64,000 nt of DNA. Origin: Solirubrobacter taibaiensis (GTDB lineage: Bacteria > Actinomycetota > Thermoleophilia > Solirubrobacterales > Solirubrobacteraceae). Below the pieces are notes generated by a model. It worked only from the letters and a program-made list of their open reading frames with translations. It ran no database searches and was not told the DNA's origin. Where the stretch lies: NCBI GenBank assembly GCA_027587225.1, contig JAPDDQ010000037.1, positions 17,834 to 81,833 of the forward strand. The letters are read 5' to 3'. How positions within the stretch are numbered: the first letter of the stretch is position 1; every line of letters begins with the position of its first letter. Positions 50,401 to 57,825 of this stretch are shown here, piece after piece. A program made the position numbers and the translations under genes.

Positions 50401-50842
50401 CTTCGCCGCCATCCCCCACGACATGTTCTGGTTCACGGCGATCGCGCTGCTCGGCGAGACGTGCGCGCTGATCGGCGACACCCAGCAGGCCCCGGTGCTC
50501 TACCGGCTGCTGGAGCCGCACCGCGACCGCATGGTCCAGGTCACGCAGGCCGCGAACCTCGGCTCCACCCACCGCTTCCTCGCGCTCCTGAGCGCCGCGG
50601 GCGGCGACCTCGGCGCCGCCGAGCAGCACTTCGAGGCCGCGCTGGAGATCAACCGGCCGCTGCGGCCGGTCGTCGCGCTGATGCGGCGCGAGTACGCGGA
50701 GATGCTGATCGCGCGCGATCTCGACGGCGACCGCGAGCGGGCCGAAGCCTTGCTGCGTCAGACGCTGCGCGAGGCCGAGCAGGGCGGGATGTCACAGCTG
50801 ATCAGCCGCGTGCAAATGCGGCTGGCCGAGCTCCAGGCCTGA
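47459..50842 (+). CDS. Ser/Thr protein kinase fused to AAA ATPase and TPR-like region
   Basis: An 1127-residue signalling protein. Residues about 12-275 are a Hanks-type kinase with GRGGMGVVY (P-loop), VALKL, HRDVKPANI near 135, TDFGLMKD near 155 and TFDYAAPEQL. Residues about 305-560 are an AAA_16-type ATPase (Walker A GEPGIGKTRL near 340, Walker B LIVDDLHWADTG near 421). The rest is helical, TPR-like. There is no membrane helix, so it is cytoplasmic. This kinase-ATPase-TPR order is known from large bacterial STAND-type regulators; the C-terminal output is not recognised. Its last 41 nt are antisense to the amidohydrolase gene. Confidence 0.9.
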   Translation: MAELEPGTTFADHVIRGVLGRGGMGVVYRATHVPLDREVALKLISPQFSTDDEFRRRFRREFRAMASIQHANVIPIYHAGEENGLLYVTMRFIDGTDLARLLHKEKRLEPARAARVVGQIAEALDAAHAAGIVHRDVKPANILIDGDTALLTDFGLMKDTRATTQITQTGTVIGTFDYAAPEQLQEGPVDARADVYALGGVLYQALTGKVPYPRETAAATMLAHLDSPPPSVLSVLPDASERLGAVVRRAMAKEPGARYPSAGDLGRAILAAADDRQLEAPERSVATGAAAGTQAPAISLPPALESVRGEFVGRADALAKIDARYATAETGQRQFVLLVGEPGIGKTRLATEFARRVHAEGATVLFGRSDPESLIPYQPFVSALRHLGYEFHPGDEQDRWRLFEGVVRHLTFAAAQRPVVLIVDDLHWADTGTTQLLAHLLDDALRARLLVIATARAADLGELLGRLRRQPSFEQITLSGLTADETRALVGAPASSQFVRRLTDETEGNPFFIEETLRSLPELEERALSRIAVPDGVKEMLSRRLAGLSGEANQVLSVASIVGRQFDLPLLETLVDGDVLAALEEALEAGLIREADEIDRFTYAHALVRETLYEGQSASRRVRLHQRIGEALEAAGEANPAELAYHFAEGRSPKATEYALIAGDAAFAAFAYEEAAEHYRRTDDLLKRGAAELRAGDPQARATFKAAAERATDDDTFAQAALGFAGRHTEAGVIDHEGLTLLEQALQRFDEDHLMAVQLRARLVDRLQFAGEPERREALSEEALAMAERLGDPRGRVAALESRRSALLHIDHVDERLRLSEELLALAKELGEPELEALAHHWRVYDLLEAARVDEARAAHRRLATLATDLRQPLYSHFAVGWEVVWAQMAGRVEDAERLARESFELGRRAGARDADTILAAQTLILRRREDALQDFTDAIEHHIARNPALVAWRSILPMAHLLGGNTQAGVAAFRELATDDFAAIPHDMFWFTAIALLGETCALIGDTQQAPVLYRLLEPHRDRMVQVTQAANLGSTHRFLALLSAAGGDLGAAEQHFEAALEINRPLRPVVALMRREYAEMLIARDLDGDRERAEALLRQTLREAEQGGMSQLISRVQMRLAELQA

Positions 50843-52421
50843 CGTCCTCGTTGGCGAACGCCACGCGACCACCGACAACGGTGAGCCACACCGGGTTGTC
50901 GGGCAGGTCCGATGGCGACACGTTGATCGGGTCAAAGCCCAGCCCGGTCAGGTCGGCGCGCATCCCCGCGCGGATGCGCCCGGCCACGGCGGCGTCACCC
51001 GCGACGAGCGCCGGCGCGGTCGTATAGCCCGCGAGCGCCTCTTCGGCGGTCAACGCCTGGTCGGGGAGCACGGCGAGCTCGGGAGGCGTCGACGGGAGCC
51101 GCCGCAGCTGCGCGGCGGCGAGGCCGTTGCGGGGGTCGGCGTCGGCGACCGGCCAGTCGCTGCCGAGGGCGAGGATCGCGCCCGCGTCCACCAGGTCGCG
51201 CATCCGGAACGCGCGCGCGGCCCGCTCAGGACCGAGCCGGGCGTTCCAGTTGCCGGCGCCGTCGCCCCGCAACGCGGCCAGGTGCACGGGCTGCATCGAG
51301 GCGACCACGCCCGCACGGGGGATGGACTGGACGAGATCGTCCGGGAGCGCTTCCAGGTGCTCGAGCCGGTGGCGGACGCCGTCGGCAGCGCCCGCACGGA
51401 TGTACGTGCCGAGCGTGAAGCGCACCGCGGCGTCGCCGATCGTGTGCGTCGCGAGCTGGAACCCAGCCTCTGCGAACCGCGTCATCACGGCCGCCATCCG
51501 GTCCGGGTCGGGCCAGAACGGCGTGATCCCCTCGCCGTGGGTGTCGGGCGCTTCGAGCCAGGCCGTGCCGGCGTCGATCACGCCGTCGGCGAAGAACTTG
51601 GCCACGCCGCCGCTCCACAGCGTCCCGCGCGCGTCGCGCAGCTGCAGGCGCGCCTCGATCGCCGCGTCGTCCAACTCGGGCGTGATCCACTGCGGGATCC
51701 GCAGGCGCATCGACAGCTCGTCCGTGCCTTCGAGGTCGCGCAGCAGTTCCAGCGTGAACGGGTCGCCGTCCATCACGTGCGCGCCGGTCAGCCCCAGCGC
51801 GTTGAGCTGCCCGAGGATCTCGACGTGCCGGGCGCGCAGCTCCGGCCAGCGCAGCCGCGGGCCGGCGCGGAGCACGAGGTCCTGCGCGGCGCCTTCCCGC
51901 AGCTCGCCCGTCGGCACGCCGGCTTCGTCGACGACCACCGCCGAGTTGTCCGGGAACTCCACGGCTCCGGTGACCTGAGCCCAGCGCAGCGCCGTGGGCG
52001 TGGCGAGCGCGGTGTGCATGTCCATCATGCGCACGAACACGGCCACGCCCGGCAGCGCCTCGGCCATCTCCGCCGGTGTCGGCGCCGCGTCGTAGTCCAG
52101 CCCCCAGCCGAACAGCCACCCGCGCTGCGGCTTCCCGTCGCGCAGGGCGACGAGCGTGTCCGTGGGGGTCCGGCAGGCCCGCAAGTCCACGCCGCGGGCC
52201 AGCTCGGCGCCCCAGAACGGATGCATGTGCGAGTCCACGAGGCCGGGGATGAGTGCGGCGCCACGCGCGTCGATCACCTCGGTCTTCCCGTCGCACGCCG
52301 CGCGCACGTCGTCGCCGAGGGCGACGATCACCCCGTCCTTCATGGCCACCGCGTGGGTGAACGGCTGCTCCGGATCCAGCGTGCGGACCCAGGCCTCGAT
52401 GATCGCGAGGTCAGCGGCCAT
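50802..52421 (-). CDS. YtcJ-like metal-dependent amidohydrolase
   Basis: A 539-residue amidohydrolase of the YtcJ type: N-terminal AIIEAWVRTLDPEQPFTHAV, the first metal site LVDSHMHPFWGAELARG with H-x-H, the lysine/GVAKFFADGVIDAGTAWLEA segment, THTIGDAAVRFTL, HRLEHLEALP and ALGSDWPVADADPRNGLAAA with the last metal Asp. It hydrolyses an amide or related bond; the family has been linked to degradation of amides and cyclic imides, but substrates are mostly unknown. It overlaps the APC permease gene by 11 nt and probably acts on the imported compound. Confidence 0.88.
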   Translation of the reverse strand: MAADLAIIEAWVRTLDPEQPFTHAVAMKDGVIVALGDDVRAACDGKTEVIDARGAALIPGLVDSHMHPFWGAELARGVDLRACRTPTDTLVALRDGKPQRGWLFGWGLDYDAAPTPAEMAEALPGVAVFVRMMDMHTALATPTALRWAQVTGAVEFPDNSAVVVDEAGVPTGELREGAAQDLVLRAGPRLRWPELRARHVEILGQLNALGLTGAHVMDGDPFTLELLRDLEGTDELSMRLRIPQWITPELDDAAIEARLQLRDARGTLWSGGVAKFFADGVIDAGTAWLEAPDTHGEGITPFWPDPDRMAAVMTRFAEAGFQLATHTIGDAAVRFTLGTYIRAGAADGVRHRLEHLEALPDDLVQSIPRAGVVASMQPVHLAALRGDGAGNWNARLGPERAARAFRMRDLVDAGAILALGSDWPVADADPRNGLAAAQLRRLPSTPPELAVLPDQALTAEEALAGYTTAPALVAGDAAVAGRIRAGMRADLTGLGFDPINVSPSDLPDNPVWLTVVGGRVAFANEDVRPGARPAAFARG

Positions 52422-53853
52422 GCGGCCTCGCGACGGCGAGATAGCCCAGCCCGATCAGCGTGATCCCCGCGACCACCATCGGGGCGGCCCACACCTGGTA
52501 CCAGGGCGCGCCGACCGGGGCCAGCGACTCCCGCGGCCACATGATGTTGACGGTCTCGAAGGCGAGCCATCCGACGGCGAGCACGTTCAACACCATGCCA
52601 CGTCGCGACAGGACGCCCTGCGTCCGCGCGTACAGCGCGGCGATCGCGATCAGCAGGAAGGTGACGAAGATCGCGGCCGTGCCGAACGTGATCAACGAGC
52701 CGATCGCGGTCGCCTCCAAGCCGAGCAGCAGCCCGGCCCAGGCGACGAGGGTGGTGGCGACGATGCCGCCGATCGGCGCCTGACGGCGGTCCACGACCCG
52801 CAGGAACTTCGAGCCGGGCAGCACGCCGTCGCGCGCCATCGAGTAGATCCCGCGGGATGTGCCGCCCTGCGCGGCCATCCCGCACGCGATGAAGGCGACG
52901 AGCACGACGAAGGCGAACGGCTTGCTCGACCAGTCGCCGAAGGAGGCGACGACGGCGGTGGAGACCGGGTCGAGGTCGTTGCCGACGACGACGGCGGCCG
53001 GGTCCGGGTGCGCGAGCGTGGTGGCGAACGCGTTGAGGATCACGAGCGCGCCGACGCTCAGCAGCGCGATCCAGACCGCACGCGGCACGTGCTTGGCCGC
53101 GCTCTTGGTCTCTTCCGCCGCCGCGACCGTCGCGTCGAAGCCGATGAACGCCCAGCCGCCGACGGCGAGCGCGGCCAGGAGCGCCGGGAAGGTCCCGCCG
53201 CTCAGGGCCTCGGCGCCGAACGTGTTCGTGAGCACGCCGAAGCCCTGCTCACGGAACACCAGCAGCAGCGCGAGACCGATGCCCACCGACGCGATCAGCT
53301 CCGCCCCGACACCCACCCGCAGCGCGCCCCGGAGCGCGTCCACCCCGAAGGCGTTGATGATCGAGCACACGAGCACGAGGATCGCCGCCGTGATGACGAT
53401 CGCCGCCGGCGTGGGCGTGATGCCGAGCAGGATCAGCGCCCACGGCGCGCCGAGGTAGGCGATGGTGGTGTTCGCCACCGCGAACGCGCACAGCCCCATC
53501 CAGCCCGTGAACCACCCGTAGCGCGGACCGATCAGCCGGCGGCTCCACTGGTAGGCGCCGTTGGCCAGCGGGTACTTGCCGGCGAGCTCGGCGTAGACGC
53601 TCATCAGCAGGCACTGCCCGGCGAGCGCGACGGGCAGCACCCACACCCACGCTCCACCCGCGACCACCATCCCGACGAGGACGACGGCGTAGAGCCCGAC
53701 GACGGGCGAGATCGTCGCGAAGCCCATCGCGACGGAGTCGAAGATCCCCATCCCGCGCTTGAGCTCCTGCTCGTAGCCGAGCTCGTGCAGGCGCTGCTCA
53801 TCACCTTCCACCGGCACTTCGAACGGCTCAGTCGCAGTCGTCATCAGGGCCAT
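52411..53853 (-). CDS. APC-superfamily amino acid permease
   Basis: A 480-residue transporter with about 12 membrane helices, from ATG 53853 behind AAAGGAGAG. The N-terminal GMGIFDSVAMGFATISPVVG and GAYQWSRRLIGPRYGWFTGW motifs are those of APC amino-acid/amine permeases. Transport of an amino acid, amine or related compound is expected. The amidohydrolase gene overlaps its end by 11 nt, suggesting import and hydrolysis of one substrate. Divergent from the TetR gene, with two operator-like palindromes between them. Confidence 0.88.
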   Translation of the reverse strand: MALMTTATEPFEVPVEGDEQRLHELGYEQELKRGMGIFDSVAMGFATISPVVGLYAVVLVGMVVAGGAWVWVLPVALAGQCLLMSVYAELAGKYPLANGAYQWSRRLIGPRYGWFTGWMGLCAFAVANTTIAYLGAPWALILLGITPTPAAIVITAAILVLVCSIINAFGVDALRGALRVGVGAELIASVGIGLALLLVFREQGFGVLTNTFGAEALSGGTFPALLAALAVGGWAFIGFDATVAAAEETKSAAKHVPRAVWIALLSVGALVILNAFATTLAHPDPAAVVVGNDLDPVSTAVVASFGDWSSKPFAFVVLVAFIACGMAAQGGTSRGIYSMARDGVLPGSKFLRVVDRRQAPIGGIVATTLVAWAGLLLGLEATAIGSLITFGTAAIFVTFLLIAIAALYARTQGVLSRRGMVLNVLAVGWLAFETVNIMWPRESLAPVGAPWYQVWAAPMVVAGITLIGLGYLAVARPHGR

Positions 53854-53871
53854 CGTCTCTCCTTTGGGAAA

Positions 53872-53905
53872 ACTAGCGCCGCTAGTCTGAACTAACGCTG
53901 CTAGT
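53872..53905. promoter_or_regulatory. Twin operator palindromes for the TetR regulator
   Basis: ACTAGCG-C-CGCTAGT at 53872-53886 is a perfect 15-nt palindrome; ACTAACGCTGCTAGT at 53891-53905 is a two-base variant of it, 19 nt on. They occupy the 61-nt gap between the permease and the TetR gene, so the regulator probably represses both directions. Confidence 0.8.
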
Positions 53906-53914
53906 TTTGTCAAG

Positions 53915-54532
53915 GTGGCTCGCCCCCCGAAGCCGATCCTCAGCCGCCGCGGCATCGCCGAGGAAGCCCTGCGGCTCGTGGACGAGGAAGGCGTCGACGC
54001 ACTGACGACGCGCAGGCTGGCGAAGCGGTTGGGCGTCGAAGGACCGTCGCTCTACAACCACATCGCGGGCCGCGACGACCTGCTGGACGAGATCACGTCG
54101 CTGATCGACGAGTACCTCGAAGCGATCACGTTCGCCGACGACTGGCGCACCGGGCTCGCGGAGTTCGCCCGGGCCTACCGCCGCGCGTTCAACGTCCAGC
54201 CGCAGCTCGTCGCCATCATCGCGAGCCGGCCGGTGCGCAGCCCGGTCGCGCTGCGCGCCTACGACAAGGCGTTCGCAGCGTTCGCCGGCTACGGCTGGAG
54301 CCCGGAGTTCGCCGCGACGGTCATGGCCGCGATCGACTACCTGGTGCTCGGCTCGGCGATCGAGACGTTCAAGGGTGGGTTCGACCGGCCCGCGGCCGAG
54401 TACGCCGACGCGCATCCGCACCTCGCGGCGGCGCTGGCGGCGACCGAGGTCGTCGACGTCGACGACCTCGGCTTCGAGCTCGGCCTCGCCGCGCTGATCG
54501 CCAAGGTGGAGGCCGACACCACCCCAAGGTGA
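53915..54532 (+). CDS. TetR-family repressor of the permease/amidohydrolase operon
   Basis: A 205-residue TetR protein from GTG 53915. The helix-turn-helix reads RRGIAEEALRLVDEEGVDAL and LAKRLGVEGPSLYNHIAGRD. The C-terminal half (about 70-195) resembles the TetR_C_1 (tetracycline-repressor-like) ligand domain with GYGWSPEFAATVMAAIDYLV. Two tandem palindromes lie 10-43 nt before its start, so self-control and control of the divergent permease are expected. The inducer is likely the permease substrate. Confidence 0.9.
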   Translation: MARPPKPILSRRGIAEEALRLVDEEGVDALTTRRLAKRLGVEGPSLYNHIAGRDDLLDEITSLIDEYLEAITFADDWRTGLAEFARAYRRAFNVQPQLVAIIASRPVRSPVALRAYDKAFAAFAGYGWSPEFAATVMAAIDYLVLGSAIETFKGGFDRPAAEYADAHPHLAAALAATEVVDVDDLGFELGLAALIAKVEADTTPR

Positions 54533-54568
54533 GGCGAGCGCTCATCCGCGACGGCCACGATCAGTCAC

Positions 54569-55195
54569 ATGATTCGCCCGATCGCCGTACTGACACTCGC
54601 CCTCGCGGCGATCCTCGCGCCCACCGCCCAGGCCGCGCCGAAGAGCTGCCAGCGCGAGGGCGCCACGCTCCTCGCCGCGTCCGGCAAGGTGCGCGTCGTC
54701 TCCATCAAGGAGAAGCCACAGAACTCCGAGACACGCCGTGACCGCATCTACGGCTGCTGGACCACCACGGGCCGCCGCTTCACGCTCTTCCAGTCCCGCG
54801 ACTTCGGCCTGGACTCGATCGAGCGCGACCACTTCGAGATCATCGACGGCCGCTACATCGGCGCCATCCGCGAGTTCGAGGGCGGCGTCAGCGAGTCGCG
54901 TATCGCGGCCACCTACGACGCCCAGAACTACAAGGCCGTCTTCAACACCAAGCCCTGCGACGAGGTGTCTTCCGGCGACTTCTACGGCGTGATCGACGCG
55001 GTGTTCTTCAAGAACGGCGGGATCGCCTACACGTGCTGGAAGAAGTCACGCATCGTTGACGGCAAGGGCGACCGCACGCTCGAGGCCGACGGCACCGACG
55101 TCACCAACCTCGCCGTCTCCAGCAACTCGCACTGGTTCGGCGAGCGCCTCTATTACACCGTCAACGAGACGACCGCGAAGTCGCTCGTGCTCTAG
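54569..55195 (+). CDS. Secreted hypothetical protein
   Basis: A 208-residue exported protein with a signal peptide (PIAVLTLALAAILAPTAQA). The mature sequence has four cysteines (KSCQRE, YGCWTT, KPCDEV, YTCWKK) that could form two disulfides, and many aromatic beta strands (RFTLFQSRDFGLDSIERDHF). It looks like a compact beta-rich secreted domain; no family is recognised. It is convergent with the Crp-like gene with a 4-nt overlap. Confidence 0.7.
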   Translation: MIRPIAVLTLALAAILAPTAQAAPKSCQREGATLLAASGKVRVVSIKEKPQNSETRRDRIYGCWTTTGRRFTLFQSRDFGLDSIERDHFEIIDGRYIGAIREFEGGVSESRIAATYDAQNYKAVFNTKPCDEVSSGDFYGVIDAVFFKNGGIAYTCWKKSRIVDGKGDRTLEADGTDVTNLAVSSNSHWFGERLYYTVNETTAKSLVL

Positions 55196-55920
55196 GTGAG
55201 GGCCGCCGCCAGCTTGTGGTGGCGGAGCTTCTCGGGCGGCTCGCCGTGCAGGAGCCAGTCGCCGTCTTCGCGGCGGCTGACCTTGCCGGCCTTCGCGAGC
55301 GCGCCCATCGCCGTCGTCACGGACGGGCGGTGGGCGCCGACGATGCTCGCCAGGCGCTCGTGGGAGAGCGGCAGCGGCACGAGGATGCCTTCCGGGGTGA
55401 CCTTCCCCCAGCGCTCCGCGAGGTGCCAGAGCGTGAGCAGCAACCGGTCCTCGACGCGGTTGTGATGGGCGATGGCCAGCGCCACCGCCAGATGATGCGC
55501 GCGCCGCGTCCCGCGGTTGAAGAGCTCCACGCCGAGCTGCGGCCACGGGTTGATGCGCGTCACGAGCGCGTGGTCGAGCACGGCCAGCTTGGTCGGCTCG
55601 AGCACTTCCCAGCCGACCTCGGCGCGCACGTGCGAGCCGGCGTCGTCCCAGCTCCACGGCCGCATCACGTCGCCCGGGCCGATCAGCTCGATGCAGTGGC
55701 GGCCGAGCACGTTCACCTCGCGTGACAGCAGGCCGGACACCACCAGGAAGCCGCGGTGGTGCACGTCGGGCTCGAGCGCGTCGGCCACGTTCCACTCGCC
55801 GGCGGAGAGCCGCTGCACGCGGGTCAGCGCCTGATGCCGCGCCCGCTCGAGGGCCTCGTCGTCGAGCTGCTCGGCGAGGTCGGGGTCGGCATCGACGATC
55901 GAGATGGTCGAAGCGTTCAC
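55192..55920 (-). CDS. Crp/Fnr-family regulator next to the esterase/ATP-grasp operon
   Basis: About 242 residues from GTG 55920 (longer in-frame starts exist upstream). The N-terminal region has a beta-roll pattern (HHRGFLVVSGLLSREVNVLG, ELIGPGDVMRPWSW) like a cyclic-nucleotide-type sensor without the full cAMP-binding residues. Near residues 180-225 there is the Crp helix-turn-helix (LPLSHERLASIVGAHRPSVT and TAMGALAKAGKVSRREDGDW). It is divergent from the esterase gene with a 145-nt gap, so it may regulate that operon. Effector unknown. Confidence 0.82.
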   Translation of the reverse strand: MNASTISIVDADPDLAEQLDDEALERARHQALTRVQRLSAGEWNVADALEPDVHHRGFLVVSGLLSREVNVLGRHCIELIGPGDVMRPWSWDDAGSHVRAEVGWEVLEPTKLAVLDHALVTRINPWPQLGVELFNRGTRRAHHLAVALAIAHHNRVEDRLLLTLWHLAERWGKVTPEGILVPLPLSHERLASIVGAHRPSVTTAMGALAKAGKVSRREDGDWLLHGEPPEKLRHHKLAAALT

Positions 55921-56065
55921 GCGGGAGTAGTACCCGACCGGGCGGCGCGCACACGGAGGAGTACGCGCCGCGCGGTCGAGCTCACCCCAGATTTCGGCGC
56001 CGCGCGCCGCGCGCGCGATGGGGGCCACCCCCGCGCGGGGGACCGCGTACTAGGGTGTCGGCGCC

Positions 56066-57091
56066 ATGACGGTCGTGCTCCGAATCGACGACCCGGGGGG
56101 AGCCTTCTCCGCGGTGCGTCTCGCGAGTGATCTGCACCTGACGCACGAGGAGCGGTCGTTCGCGCGCGACGAGGGCGGCTGGGCGCTCGAGCTGGAGCTG
56201 CCGGACGTGCTGCGGCTCGAGTACAAGCTCGAGGTCGACCACGTGGGCGGCGGGACCGAGTGGATCCTCGACCCCGGCAACGACAAGCGCACGCCCGGGG
56301 CGTTCGGGGACAAGTCCGTGCTCGAGCTGCCGGGCTACGCGCAACCGGAATGGCTGGCGGCCGAGACGGTGGCGGGGCGCTACGACGAGGCCGAGGTCCG
56401 CGGGCGGGGCCTGGGCGCGAACGTCGCCGTGCGCGTGTGGTCGCCCGCCGATGCACCGCCCGGGACGCCGCTGCGGCTCCTGCTGGCCAACGACGGCCCG
56501 GAGTACGACTCGCTGTCCTCGCTCACCCGGTACGCGGGCGCGATGATCGCGAGCCGTGTCGTTCCGCCGTTCCGGGTGGCGATGCTGGCACCCGGCGACC
56601 GCAACAACTGGTACTCGGCGAGCGCCGCGTACAGCCGCGTGCTCGACACCGACGTCCTGCCGGAGCTGCGGGCCGCGTTCGGTGTGATCGGCGCGCCCGT
56701 GGCGATGGGGGCGAGCCTCGGCGCGCTCTCGATGCTGCACGCGCAGCGGCGGTACCCGCGTGCGTTCGCGGCGCTGTTCCTGCAGTCCGGCTCGTTCTTC
56801 GTCCCGCGCTATGACCGGCACGAGAGCGGGTTCAGCCGCTACGCGCGGATCACGCGGTTCGTGCGCGACACGCGCCGCGACGGCGAATACGCATTCCCGG
56901 TGCCCGTGACGGTCACTGTGGGCAAGGCAGAGGAGAATGCGGCCAACAACCGCGCGATGGCGCGGTCCCTCGACGCGCAGGGATACGAGGTGTCCCTGGT
57001 GGAGGTCCTGGATATGCACAACTACGTCGGCTGGCGAGATGCCTTCGACCCGTACCTGACCACGCTGCTCAAACGCGCCTGGACACGATGA
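56066..57091 (+). CDS. Esterase with N-terminal early-set domain (enterochelin-esterase-like)
   Basis: A 341-residue protein: an N-terminal beta-sandwich (about 1-85, RSFARDEGGWALELELPDVL, LDPGNDKRTPGAFGDKS) and an alpha/beta-hydrolase domain. The nucleophile elbow GASLGALS has Ser near 216 and the C-terminal His lies in LDMHNYVGWRDAF near 318. The two-part build is like Fes-type esterases and other lipase/esterase-D relatives. No signal peptide, so cytoplasmic. It overlaps the next esterase gene by 4 nt and is the first gene of a three-gene set with an ATP-grasp protein. Confidence 0.82.
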   Translation: MTVVLRIDDPGGAFSAVRLASDLHLTHEERSFARDEGGWALELELPDVLRLEYKLEVDHVGGGTEWILDPGNDKRTPGAFGDKSVLELPGYAQPEWLAAETVAGRYDEAEVRGRGLGANVAVRVWSPADAPPGTPLRLLLANDGPEYDSLSSLTRYAGAMIASRVVPPFRVAMLAPGDRNNWYSASAAYSRVLDTDVLPELRAAFGVIGAPVAMGASLGALSMLHAQRRYPRAFAALFLQSGSFFVPRYDRHESGFSRYARITRFVRDTRRDGEYAFPVPVTVTVGKAEENAANNRAMARSLDAQGYEVSLVEVLDMHNYVGWRDAFDPYLTTLLKRAWTR

Positions 57092-57825
57092 ACCACGCCC
57101 ACCACGAGCTGTACTCGCCCGCCATCGGGACGGCCGGCACGGTCGCGGTCTTCGGCCACTACGGTCGCGCGGTGCTGGTGTTCCCGTCCGAGGCAGGCCG
57201 GGCCTACGACTGGCGTGACAACGGGATGATCGGCGCCGTCAGCGACCTGATCGACGCCGGCCGCGTGAAGCTCTACTGCGTCGACTCCTTCGACTCCTCA
57301 TCGTGGTCGAACCGCCACCTCTCGCTCGAGGAACGAGCACGCGAGCACGGCCGCTACGAGACCTGGGTCCTCGAGCAGGTCGTGCCGTTCATCCAGCACG
57401 ACACAGGCGGCGAGATCATCACCACGGGCGCGAGCCTCGGCGCGTTTCACGCCGCGAACTTCGCCCTCAAGCGCGCCGACCTGTTCCCGGTCGCCATCTG
57501 CCTGTCGGGCAACTACGACCCGTCGACCTGGGGCGCCTGGGGCGACCGCGGCGAAGCCACCTACTTCAACAACCCGATCGACTATGTCGGGCACCTCGGC
57601 GGCGACCACCTCGAGTGGCTGCGATCCCAGTTGAGCCTCCTCCTGGTCTGCGGCCAGGGGCAGTGGGAGGACACGACCGGATCGCTGCAATCCACCCGGC
57701 GGCTCGCCGGGATGCTCGCCGAGAAAGGAATCCGCCACGAGCTCGACCTGTGGGGGTACGACGTCCCGCACGACTGGCACTCCTGGCGCGCCCAGCTGGC
57801 CCACCACCTCCCGAGGTTCTGCTGA
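57088..57825 (+). CDS. Esterase D-like alpha/beta hydrolase
   Basis: A 245-residue hydrolase from ATG 57088 (ATGA overlap with the previous stop). The nucleophile elbow TTGASLGAFHAANF places Ser near 116; the last catalytic residue is probably the His in YDVPHDWHSW near 230. It lacks the N-terminal sandwich of its neighbour. Related to the esterase/putative acyltransferase family. The following ATP-grasp gene starts in the same bases (TGATG). Substrate unknown, probably shared with the neighbouring esterase. Confidence 0.8.
   Translation: MNHAHHELYSPAIGTAGTVAVFGHYGRAVLVFPSEAGRAYDWRDNGMIGAVSDLIDAGRVKLYCVDSFDSSSWSNRHLSLEERAREHGRYETWVLEQVVPFIQHDTGGEIITTGASLGAFHAANFALKRADLFPVAICLSGNYDPSTWGAWGDRGEATYFNNPIDYVGHLGGDHLEWLRSQLSLLLVCGQGQWEDTTGSLQSTRRLAGMLAEKGIRHELDLWGYDVPHDWHSWRAQLAHHLPRFC

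Noticed and set aside
47468..50629. A 1053-codon minus-strand frame opposite the kinase gene
   Set aside because: The kinase, ATPase and Walker motifs are on the plus strand; the antisense translation is low complexity.
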